A stretch of 32,120 nt of DNA, taken from positions 1 to 32,120 of the IMG/VR virus record IMGVR_UViG_3300043100_000020. One strand, written 5' to 3'. A program made the translations under genes and the position numbers. Below the pieces are notes generated by a model. That model saw nothing but the letters and a program-made list of their open reading frames with translations. It did no database searches and had not been told where the DNA came from. The DNA is from a virus. The number at the start of each line of letters is the position of its first letter. The stretch's first letter is position 1. Below, piece after piece: positions 21,053-27,350 of this stretch.

Positions 21053-21996
21053 GAGACCGACCTCCGGATAGCGGCTGCCGCACTGAGGGTCTCCTGGACA
21101 TGCTGGCGGTTCAGCATGTCCGGCCAGCCCGGCGGAGGGTCGATGTGCCCCTTGATGAGCTGCTCGACGTCACGGATGCCGAGCAGTGAGTCACCCTGGA
21201 CGATGGTGAGCTCGGCCGGCACCGGCACCGTGGGTGCCATGAGCGCGAGGGTGAGCCGCGCCAGTTCCACCGACGTCTGGTCGATGTCGACACCGTAGAA
21301 GCAGCGGATGACGAGCCTGCGCGCCGCCATGGTAAGCGGGTCGCGGCTGTCCAGCGGCGGGAACTCGCTGCCGGGTGCCAGGCGTGCGGGGGCGGGAACC
21401 GGCGGGGGCGTGCCGTCAGCCTCGTACCGCCACGCCTCCGCCAGGCGCCCGGCGAGGTAGCGCACGCCTGCGATGAGGAACACGCCCGAGCCGACGGCGA
21501 TGTCCGCGATACGCAGGTCAAGGATGGCGCTGCTCGGGACGAGCCGCCACGTCGACCGGTCGGCGGTCTCCAGCGGTCCCGGCAGGTACACGAGGGGCTC
21601 GATCGCGCCGAGCGTGACCCTCTCGGCCAGGTTGCGGGGCGTGAAGTACGCGCCCTTCGCCTCGCGCTGGTCCAGGCCCGTCAGGGACAGCTCGCCCGGA
21701 CCCGGGCAATCCTTGTGGTCGCCGTGGTGCCAGTGCAGGCCGCCGAACTTCACGCCGCCCGGACGGCATGCGAGGATCGCTAGCCCGCGGGTGACGGCGT
21801 CCGCCACGTCGGCGTGCCCTGGCTCGTCCTCCGGCGGCTTCTTCGGCACGGGGGTGAACAGGACGTCGGCGGCGGAGGCGATAAGGTCGGCGCACTCCTC
21901 GGCCGCGACGATCCGTTCCGGGACCGGGAGTGCGGCCATGGCGGGGATCAGGTCCGGGACCGCACCGAGCGCGTCCCTGAGGATGGCGGCGCTCAC
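21049..21996 (-). CDS. N6-adenine methyltransferase-like protein lacking the catalytic motif (315 aa)
   Basis: GTG 21996 overlaps the upstream TGA. Residues 70-98 contain the shared module (LAILACRPGGVKFGGLHWHH). Then AYFTP (116-120), ADIAVGSGVFL (motif I, 164-174), YGVDIDQTSVELARL (from 234) and GDSLLG (268-273), in the order seen in very large actinobacterial N6-adenine methyltransferases. The protein stops about 40 residues later, before any NPPY/F. It is a second, independently shaped SAM-binding half-enzyme. The AAAIRRSVS tail is shared with the 35-aa peptide. Confidence 0.8.
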   Translation of the reverse strand: MSAAILRDALGAVPDLIPAMAALPVPERIVAAEECADLIASAADVLFTPVPKKPPEDEPGHADVADAVTRGLAILACRPGGVKFGGLHWHHGDHKDCPGPGELSLTGLDQREAKGAYFTPRNLAERVTLGAIEPLVYLPGPLETADRSTWRLVPSSAILDLRIADIAVGSGVFLIAGVRYLAGRLAEAWRYEADGTPPPVPAPARLAPGSEFPPLDSRDPLTMAARRLVIRCFYGVDIDQTSVELARLTLALMAPTVPVPAELTIVQGDSLLGIRDVEQLIKGHIDPPPGWPDMLNRQHVQETLSAAAAIRRSVS

Positions 21997-22220
21997 GGCA
22001 GTTCCCCTTCCGCCCTGGCGCACAGCACGATCAGCTCCAGGGCCTCGGTGAGCATGTCCGCCGCGTTCTCGTCCCACAGCCGCCCGGCGTGCTCCCGCTG
22101 CCACGCCTCGTTCCTGGCGCGCCAGTCCAGCACCGACTGGTGGTAGGCCTCCCATCCTTCGGGAGGGTCAGCGGAGGCGATGACAGCCAGGAGAGTGTCG
22201 TCGGTGACGGAGACGGCCAT
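21993..22220 (-). CDS. Hypothetical protein (75 aa)
   Basis: TGATG overlap at 22220. Begins MAVSVTDDTLLAVIASADPP; the rest is helical and Trp-rich (GWEAYHQSVLDWRARNEAWQ) ending in acidic residues. Possibly a small partner of the methyltransferase-like protein it precedes. No family recognised. Confidence 0.6.
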   Translation of the reverse strand: MAVSVTDDTLLAVIASADPPEGWEAYHQSVLDWRARNEAWQREHAGRLWDENAADMLTEALELIVLCARAEGELP

Positions 22221-22813
22221 CAGAACGCCCCCGCTTCGCCGGGTTCCTGCGAGCCCCCCCACGCGTCATCGCCGCTCCCGGCCTCAAGAGCCCGCTGCGC
22301 CTCCGCGCGCACCCACCCGGCCTCGCGCCGTTCCCGCTCCCGGACCGCCCGCTGGCGCGCTTCCCACGCCCTCCGCACGGACTCCTCGGTGACGGGCCGG
22401 CGCGAGTACAGCGCCGACGCGGCGTACTCCTCCCACGCGTCCGGGTTGCCGCCCCACAGCTTCTCAGGCAGCTCAACGCGGAACGCGGCCTGGCCGCCGA
22501 GGGTGATCTCGGTGACGTAGCCGGTGAGTTCGACGTGACCGAGGAAAGCGATGGAAAGCCACCGCCCCTCGCCGGGCACGGGGGCGGCGTCCGCGATCGC
22601 TTCGAGGTGGCGGACGTACCTGACCGCGATGGCTTCGCCGGCCTCGTCGCGGTCCCATTCGTCGCCCGCGTTCTGGAGGATCTCGCCGACCAGGCTGTCA
22701 GCCTGCGAGCAGGCGTAGTCCTGCGCGACGAGGGTCAGCTGATCGACGAGCATGCCGGGATACGTCTTGACGTGCCGGTCCAGGTGGACGCGGATTGCCT
22801 TGGCGATGTCCAT
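22220..22813 (-). CDS. Hypothetical phage-type protein (197 aa)
   Basis: ATG 22813 with AGGAG 7 nt upstream. An N-terminal helical third is followed by FLGHVELTGYVTEITLGGQA and FRVELPEKLWGGNPDAWEEY, a beta-rich core, then a long Arg/Glu helix (RAWEARQRAVRERERREAGW). I recall similar proteins in actinophages, without known activity. A 67-nt gap separates it from the preceding gene, so a promoter or processing site may lie there. Confidence 0.65.
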   Translation of the reverse strand: MDIAKAIRVHLDRHVKTYPGMLVDQLTLVAQDYACSQADSLVGEILQNAGDEWDRDEAGEAIAVRYVRHLEAIADAAPVPGEGRWLSIAFLGHVELTGYVTEITLGGQAAFRVELPEKLWGGNPDAWEEYAASALYSRRPVTEESVRRAWEARQRAVRERERREAGWVRAEAQRALEAGSGDDAWGGSQEPGEAGAF

Positions 22814-22880
22814 AATGTGCTCCTGTAGTTTCCAGGCTCAAGCCCGGCGCGGGTGGGTGCGGACCGGGTAGCGGGGATGG

Positions 22881-23945
22881 TCACGGCTCACTCCCCGGCT
22901 CGCGGCGGTCCATGACGGCCCGGATCGCCAGGAGCGCATACAGCAGGACCTCATAGACCGACTGAAGCACCTCGCCGCCACCCTGGGCCTCGGCGAGGTA
23001 CTGCCTGGCGTAGACCGCGCCGTCTTGCAGTTCCTCGTACAGGTCCCGCAGGGCGTCGCGCCCGTTGTGCGCCTGAAGCAGCGAGCCGTAGCGCCGCAAG
23101 CCGAGAAGCTTCCGGTCCCGGAGACCGGTGACTACCCCGCCGAGTGTCTTCGCGCCGGGGTGCCCGTCCATCAGGTCGCCGATCACGAGGTCGTGCATCG
23201 ACGCGCCGTCGTTCGGCACCGGGAGCGGCTGGTCTTCCGGCCGCAGGCCGTCCGCCGGCACCGGGCGCGTCCGCTCAAGCCACTGCAGCCCGCTCTCGGC
23301 ACCGTCCCATGCCGGCCCCTCGAACCCGTCGAGCTGCTCTTCCAGGACCGCGACCGCGCCGTCCCGGTCTCGGTGCTGTGCGGCGTCGATCCATGCCGCG
23401 TAGAGGGCGCGGGCCTGGTGCTCTACGGTGCTCCCGAGGTGACGGCCCCCGTTGCGGAGCTTGCCTGCCTCGTCGATGCACTGCCGCATCACCTCGTGCG
23501 GGGATACCGGCCGGGCGTAGTCGCCGAGCCCGAGGGCTTCGAGGAGGTCGCCGAGGTCGCCGCGGATCAGGTCACGCTCGGCGGTGCCGGGGCTGCCGTC
23601 CCGCGCTTCGGCGCGGATGAACGGGGCTGCGGCGTCGATGATGTCGAGGGCGAGGTAGAGCATCCGCGTGCCGGTGACCTCCGGGGCGCGGGAGCGGATC
23701 GCTGCGACGACGGCGGCGAGGATCTCCGGTGAGCGGGTCCCGTCTGCATGCGTCCCCGCACGGTCCTGTCCGCCGCGCTCGCGGCCGGACGGTCCTTCCC
23801 GCGGATCCCCGGCAGGGGGTGACGGCTCCGTGGATTCTGGCGCGTCCTGGCCCGTGACGGTGCCCAGTGCTTCCGCTAGCCGCCGCCCCCGTTCCTCGCG
23901 GGCCTCCGGGGACTCGGGAGGGGTGATCGGGGTGTCGCCGGTCAT
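22881..23945 (-). CDS. Hypothetical protein with GRDALRDLYEE-type C-terminal domain (354 aa)
   Basis: ATG 23945 in ATGA overlap. The first 75 residues are Pro/Glu/Gly-rich and probably disordered. The middle is helical. The last 100 residues contain LGLRRYGSLLQAHNGRDALR then DLYEELQDGAVYARQYL, a pattern common in actinophage proteins; its Glu/Asp helices recall all-alpha nucleotide pyrophosphatases, but I cannot confirm the metal site. Confidence 0.6.
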   Translation of the reverse strand: MTGDTPITPPESPEAREERGRRLAEALGTVTGQDAPESTEPSPPAGDPREGPSGRERGGQDRAGTHADGTRSPEILAAVVAAIRSRAPEVTGTRMLYLALDIIDAAAPFIRAEARDGSPGTAERDLIRGDLGDLLEALGLGDYARPVSPHEVMRQCIDEAGKLRNGGRHLGSTVEHQARALYAAWIDAAQHRDRDGAVAVLEEQLDGFEGPAWDGAESGLQWLERTRPVPADGLRPEDQPLPVPNDGASMHDLVIGDLMDGHPGAKTLGGVVTGLRDRKLLGLRRYGSLLQAHNGRDALRDLYEELQDGAVYARQYLAEAQGGGEVLQSVYEVLLYALLAIRAVMDRREPGSEP

Positions 23946-24121
23946 GACAGGAGTCCTAGCGTCCGTGCGCTCGCAGCGCCTTCAGGGTCGCGTTCCGGCG
24001 TCCAGCAGGCGACGCAGAGCGCGGTGAACGGGCCGATGCCCTCGCTGTTGCAGTAGGCGCAGACCGGGAACCCGGACGGCCCGGTCTGCACGGCGATCAG
24101 CTCGAGCTGGACGGCGGTCAT
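23942..24121 (-). CDS. Zinc-ribbon protein (59 aa)
   Basis: ATG 24121 overlaps the DUF7352-like gene's stop; its TGA overlaps the next ATG. VCAYC (21-24) and LCVAC (36-39) form a two-knuckle ribbon. Starts MTAVQLELIAVQTGPSGFPV. Fills the gap between neighbours exactly. Function unknown. Confidence 0.6.
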   Translation of the reverse strand: MTAVQLELIAVQTGPSGFPVCAYCNSEGIGPFTALCVACWTPERDPEGAASARTLGLLS

Positions 24122-24426
24122 GCCCGGATCTCCCGTGCGGCCCCGACGTCCTTCAGTTCGTACAGGTGCCAGACGATCCCCTCGGGGGTCCGGGGCGCGG
24201 TGCCGACGTAAACCGCGCCAGGCGGGATCGGGTGACCGGTCCCGGTGATCGTGAACTTCCGGACCCGCGGCTCGGCCGACTCGTCATGCTCGGCCCAGAA
24301 CTCGACGCCCGCGCTATAGCCCATAGCGCCGAAGGCCACCGGGTCTCCGGTCAGGCCGATCCGGCACGGGATGCCGTCGATAGGCACCTCGTAGCGGCGC
24401 ATGGTGCGGACGGGTGCGGCGGTCAC
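24118..24426 (-). CDS. DUF7352-like protein (102 aa)
   Basis: GTG 24426 overlaps the upstream TGA. RRYEVPIDGIPCRIGLTGDP, VEFWAEHDE, FTITGTGHPIPPGAVYVGTA and GIVWHLYEL match the beta-rich pattern that I know as DUF7352 from Streptomyces phages. No catalytic residues are evident. The longer frame to 24666 crosses the upstream gene and is rejected. Confidence 0.65.
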   Translation of the reverse strand: MTAAPVRTMRRYEVPIDGIPCRIGLTGDPVAFGAMGYSAGVEFWAEHDESAEPRVRKFTITGTGHPIPPGAVYVGTAPRTPEGIVWHLYELKDVGAAREIRA

Positions 24427-24638
24427 TGAACGGCTCCCTTCGCGGCACGCTGGCGAGGGGTCGCGTATCCCTTTGTGCCCGGGTATCCGTAGCCCTGCGT
24501 CTGGCGGCGTTCCTTGTGGATGATGCGCCGCCACTGCCTCGGCGTGAGCGCGACATGCAGATGGCCGGGCCGCTGCCCGCGCCGGGTGCGGTAGCGCGCG
24601 GCTCGCTCTGCGGAGTCCATCGGTTTCGCGGCGCTCAC
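24423..24638 (-). CDS. Small basic protein (71 aa)
   Basis: GTG 24638, GTGA overlap at both ends. Very basic (RAARYRTRRGQRPGHLHVAL, RQWRRIIHKERRQTQGYG), consistent with a nucleic-acid-binding peptide. No domain recognised. Confidence 0.55.
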   Translation of the reverse strand: MSAAKPMDSAERAARYRTRRGQRPGHLHVALTPRQWRRIIHKERRQTQGYGYPGTKGYATPRQRAAKGAVQ

Positions 24639-24883
24639 TGGCCGGCCTCGATCCCGGCGCGCTCAAGGATGCGCTGCGCCTCGTCCGCGGTGACGATCGC
24701 GTGACGCCACCCCTCCGGGTCGCGCTCGCCGACGATCCCCAGCGCGGCCAGCTGGTCCAGCAGCCCGGCGGCAGCCGCGAAACCTACACGGACCTTCCGC
24801 TGGATCAGCGCAGCACCCGCCCGGCGTTCCGTGACGGCCACCTTGGCGGCGGCGCGGAGAAGGTCAGGGTTGCGGATCTCCAT
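24635..24883 (-). CDS. FtsK gamma-like winged-helix protein, copy A (82 aa)
   Basis: ATG 24883 in TGATG overlap. GAALIQRKVRVGFAAAAGLL then DQLAALGIVGE matches the DNA-binding gamma domain of FtsK/SpoIIIE (S/A-LLQR-R-x-x-x-GY-x-x-A-x-x-L-x-x-LE-x-x-G-I-V-G). No motor domain is attached. Copy B at 29670-29960 has almost the same DNA. It may bind FtsK-orienting sequences or act as a small repressor. Confidence 0.75.
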   Translation of the reverse strand: MEIRNPDLLRAAAKVAVTERRAGAALIQRKVRVGFAAAAGLLDQLAALGIVGERDPEGWRHAIVTADEAQRILERAGIEAGQ

Positions 24884-24911
24884 CAGGCTTCCCCGATCCC
24901 GGCGCGCTGGC
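24649..24911. repeat. Repeat R1, left copy
   Basis: About 263 bp, matching 29726-29988 at an offset of 5077 with about six mismatches, five of them clustered. Covers most of the FtsK-gamma-like gene and the end of the gene before it. Confidence 0.9.
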
Positions 24912-25440
24912 GCCACCCGGCGAAACGTGCGCGCATCGCGGGCGTCAGGTCATAGCGGACGGTGTGCTCAAAGTCCGCCAGGACCTCGGTGAGGAGGGAG
25001 CGGAGCTCGCGCGTCTCGGCCATCGCGGCGTCCAGTCCGGGGGCGGCCTCCACCGGATCGCCGGGGACGCCCGGCGGGCGGCCCGCGGCCTCCGCCGTGA
25101 CCCCGGCCTGCTCGGCGATATTGATGGCAGCCCACCGGGCGGCAGAGTCGTCCGTCCCCTCATACAGGGCGGCGAGCATCCCGGCCGCTGCCGATTCGGC
25201 GGCGTCGGGCGCGGGTCCGGTCAGGTGCTTATCCAGCCATCCTGACCACAGGACCGTCCCGTCGTCCTCGGTGATGGTGACATGCTCTTCGGTGCCGACA
25301 TCCCGCAGCAAGTCGGTGCTGGTCATGATCACGTCGCGGATGCCGGCCGCGCCGTTCGCGAGAGACTCGCGGATCGCCGCGCCCGCGTACTCGTCTAGGT
25401 CGTCGGTCGTGGCGCCCTTGACGCTGGTGCGCATTTTCAC
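24883..25440 (-). CDS. Hypothetical acidic helical protein (about 185 aa)
   Basis: GTG 25440 (GTGA overlap) or ATG 25434, two codons later. Acidic, Ala-rich: MRTSVKGATTDDLDEYAGAA, VTITEDDGTVLWSGWLDKHL, ELRSLLTEVLADFEHTV. The ending WRQRAGIGEA is shared with the gene at 29960-30307, which has the same position relative to the other FtsK-gamma-like copy. No known domain. Confidence 0.6.
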   Translation of the reverse strand: MKMRTSVKGATTDDLDEYAGAAIRESLANGAAGIRDVIMTSTDLLRDVGTEEHVTITEDDGTVLWSGWLDKHLTGPAPDAAESAAAGMLAALYEGTDDSAARWAAINIAEQAGVTAEAAGRPPGVPGDPVEAAPGLDAAMAETRELRSLLTEVLADFEHTVRYDLTPAMRARFAGWRQRAGIGEA

Positions 25441-25649
25441 CGCTTCACCACCGCGACGATCGCGGCGAAGCCGAGCACCAGCAGGACGATGACGACGGCC
25501 AGTGCCGCGCCGATCCACAGCGGCGACAGGACCCACCACCACGACCAGCGGATCTCATGGATCAGCTTGAGGACGATGAATGCGATCGTCAGCAGTCCGG
25601 CGAAGCCGATGCCGCTAGACGATGAGGATGAACTGGAGTTTCTGCTCAC
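25437..25649 (-). CDS. Small two-span membrane protein, transmembrane fragile-X-F (Tmemb_185A)-like (70 aa)
   Basis: GTG 25649 with AAGGAGAT upstream. A Ser-rich start (NSSSSSSSS) precedes two hydrophobic spans (GIGFAGLLTIAFIVLKLI; WIGAALAVVIVLLVLGFAAI) joined by RWSWWWVLSPLW. The WSWWWVLSPLW link is typical of phage proteins usually annotated in this family. Its leader carries the GC hairpin at 25677-25705. Confidence 0.65.
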   Translation of the reverse strand: MSRNSSSSSSSSGIGFAGLLTIAFIVLKLIHEIRWSWWWVLSPLWIGAALAVVIVLLVLGFAAIVAVVKR

Positions 25650-25676
25650 TCTGGTGATCTCCTTGCGGTTGCCCGT

Positions 25677-25705
25677 GTCCCTGGCCGCTACCTCCGGCCA
25701 GGGAC
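25677..25705 (-). terminator. GC hairpin in the leader of the small membrane gene
   Basis: An 11-bp stem (GTCCCTGGCCG / CGGCCAGGGAC) with a 7-nt loop, about 30 nt before GTG 25649. Either a weak terminator or a stabilising/processing element; the same hairpin core is at 30786-30810. Confidence 0.5.
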
Positions 25706-25826
25706 GCGGGACGGGTGGTTACGGGCGCCTGGCGGCCGGGCGGGCGTCGTCGGCTGCCAGGGCGAGGTCGTAGAGGCGCGTCCACTCGGCGGGGTTCAGG
25801 GCCTCCGCGTCGTCCTCCAGGGATGC
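25679..25826. repeat. Repeat R2, left copy
   Basis: 148 bp matching 30786-30933 at an offset of 5107 with two mismatches. Contains the hairpin and the C-terminal codons of the 31134-type gene. Confidence 0.9.
25719..25826 (-). pseudogene. C-terminal remnant of a 31134-type gene
   Basis: Codes SLEDDAEALNPAEWTRLYDL and AADDARPAARRP to a TAA, the same tail as the intact gene at 30826-31134, but the first two thirds are missing and no start is present. It follows the lipoprotein gene by 21 nt, in the same frame after that gene's TAA. Left behind when other genes replaced the body of the copy. Confidence 0.75.
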
Positions 25827-25847
25827 AGTGGCCGGGCGCGGGGATGG

Positions 25848-26501
25848 TTACTTGGTGCAGACTTCCTCGGCCTGCTGCTTCGCGGCGTTGAGAATCTTGA
25901 CCTTGCATACCGGCATGACGGGCGTCCCGTTGATGTGAATGCCACCCCGGCCGCCGTTCATGGTCTGGTCCCAGTAGGCGGGGGCGGTCACCGAGATGTC
26001 GTACGCCTCGTCGTCGTTGAGGTACTGGCCGCCAGTGCTGTTGACGCGCAGGCCGCTGGTACCCGTCGTGTCCCCGGTGAAGACGCCCTCCGGTTCCTCC
26101 TGGCCGACGCCGACGCCAGCCTCGCCGTTGGTGCCGCCGTTGTTCCACTGGGCGACGACCGGATTGGACAGGTTGTCAGTGTCCGGGATCGGCACCCCGA
26201 TCGACGGGCACGACAGAACGGGGGCACCGATGCCGGGCACGAAGTCGAACGTGGTCGAGGCGATACCGAGGGCGTTGATGGCCTCGATCTCGATGAGGTC
26301 TTGCCGGATCTGGCTGAACGGAAAGTACGGCAGCGGCTGAACGTAGGCGAACTGCGTGTCGTCGTTCTGCTGCTGCTGGTTAGTGAGCGCGTTGCCGTTC
26401 GGCGCGCTACTCCCGCTGTTGCATGCGGTGACCGCGACCGCGAGGGACACGGCGGCGGCGATGGCGGTGATGGCGGTGATGGTTCTCGTGATCGTCTTCA
26501 T
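25848..26501 (-). CDS. Secreted lipoprotein (217 aa)
   Basis: ATG 26501 in TGATG overlap. Signal peptide and lipobox AVTAC (Cys27), then a Gln/Asn-rich stretch (NALTNQQQQNDD). The remainder is a soluble domain with one internal Cys pair candidate and FDFVPGIGAPVLSCPSIGVP, NPVVAQWNNGGTNGEAGVGV. Membrane-anchored outside the cell. Phage lipoproteins can exclude related phages; here no family is recognised. Confidence 0.75.
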   Translation of the reverse strand: MKTITRTITAITAIAAAVSLAVAVTACNSGSSAPNGNALTNQQQQNDDTQFAYVQPLPYFPFSQIRQDLIEIEAINALGIASTTFDFVPGIGAPVLSCPSIGVPIPDTDNLSNPVVAQWNNGGTNGEAGVGVGQEEPEGVFTGDTTGTSGLRVNSTGGQYLNDDEAYDISVTAPAYWDQTMNGGRGGIHINGTPVMPVCKVKILNAAKQQAEEVCTK

Positions 26502-26956
26502 CAGTTTCCCCCGGTGCGTATCGGTGACGCGAGGCTGACCGCTCCCGCTGAGCAGTTAGCGGCGATCCATGACCTCACCGACGGGACAAGCGGGACGCTG
26601 CCCGTCAGGTAGCTGGCCTCCAGGGACGCCTGGTTGCCGATGCCGATGGCCTGGGCGCGGAGCGCGGCGGCGTCCGGCGATCCGGACTCCTCCGCGATCA
26701 CGCCGTCGAGCGAGGCCACATCATTAGTGATGGCGGTGATGTAACCCTCTTGCGTCGCGTAGTTGTTCTGTACGACGTGCGCCTGCCGGGTGGCGTCGTG
26801 GCTGGCGAACCACCAGCCGGCCTGCCACATGACCAGCGTGAGCACGCCGATCACGGCGAGGCACGCGCCGCCGATCAGCAGGGCGGTCGGGAGCCAGCGG
26901 AAAAAGCCCTGCCGGGCTTCTCTCGGGTACATGAACGGGTCGTCGTCGCGCCCCAT
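26501..26956 (-). CDS. Single-span membrane protein (151 aa)
   Basis: ATG 26956 with GAGAGGAAA upstream. A short cytoplasmic part (MGRDDDPFMYPREARQGFFR), one helix at about 22-46 (LPTALLIGGACLAVIGVLTL), then an external helical domain (VVQNNYATQEGYITAITNDV). Directly upstream of the lipoprotein gene; the two probably act together at the cell surface. Confidence 0.7.
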   Translation of the reverse strand: MGRDDDPFMYPREARQGFFRWLPTALLIGGACLAVIGVLTLVMWQAGWWFASHDATRQAHVVQNNYATQEGYITAITNDVASLDGVIAEESGSPDAAALRAQAIGIGNQASLEASYLTGSVPLVPSVRSWIAANCSAGAVSLASPIRTGGN

Positions 26957-26992
26957 GAGTATGTTTCCTCTCGTTGACTGGTTCTTCCGTCA

Positions 26993-27011
26993 GCGGCGCT
27001 TCCCGCGCCGC
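26993..27011 (-). terminator. GC hairpin between genes
   Basis: GCGGCGC-TTCCC-GCGCCGC, a perfect 7-bp stem immediately after the stop at 27012 and 36 nt before ATG 26956. Confidence 0.5.
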
Positions 27012-27121
27012 TCAGGGACCCTCCCGGAGGACGGGCATCTCCCCGGAGTGCCGGGCCTCCTCGATCGCGGCGAGCACCGCGGCTTTCCCCCGCGCGGCGA
27101 CTTCCGCCCCCGTCGCGGGCC
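27006..27121. repeat. Repeat R3, left copy
   Basis: 116 bp identical to 32005-32120 (offset 4999); the match runs to the window edge. It covers the C-terminal part of the 27012-27350 gene. Confidence 0.9.
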
Positions 27122-27350
27122 GCAGTACCGGCCTGCGGGCCGCGTTCCTCAGGTCCGCAGGCTCACCGTCCGGGTCATGGATGAGCCGCCACACCTCGGC
27201 GGTGACGTCCAGCGGGTGCCAGGTGGCACCGACAGCGGCAGTGATCGCCTTGCGGAGGTCGTCAGGGTCCCAGTCGGCGCGCATCGCGCAGGCGAAGTCC
27301 ACCAGGAGCCCGGGGGGAGGGGGGCGGACCGGGTCCGGGGTACCGGTCAT
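27012..27350 (-). CDS. Hypothetical protein (112 aa)
   Basis: ATG 27350 overlaps the methyltransferase stop (ATGA). Pro-rich start, then FACAMRADWDPDDLRKAITA, EVWRLIHDPDGEPADLRNAA and AAVLAAIEEARHSGEMPVLR. Helical and soluble. The end of an identical gene is seen at the right edge of the window. Role unknown. Confidence 0.65.
   Translation of the reverse strand: MTGTPDPVRPPPPGLLVDFACAMRADWDPDDLRKAITAAVGATWHPLDVTAEVWRLIHDPDGEPADLRNAARRPVLRPATGAEVAARGKAAVLAAIEEARHSGEMPVLREGP

Noticed and set aside
24427-24666. N-terminal extension of the DUF7352-like gene
   Set aside because: It overlaps the 71-aa and FtsK-gamma-like genes out of frame; GTG 24426 has the standard overlap.
25615-26148. Minus-strand frame of 177 codons across the lipoprotein gene and R2
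   Set aside because: Low-complexity Arg/Gly/Pro product opposed by a lipoprotein frame with a clear signal peptide.
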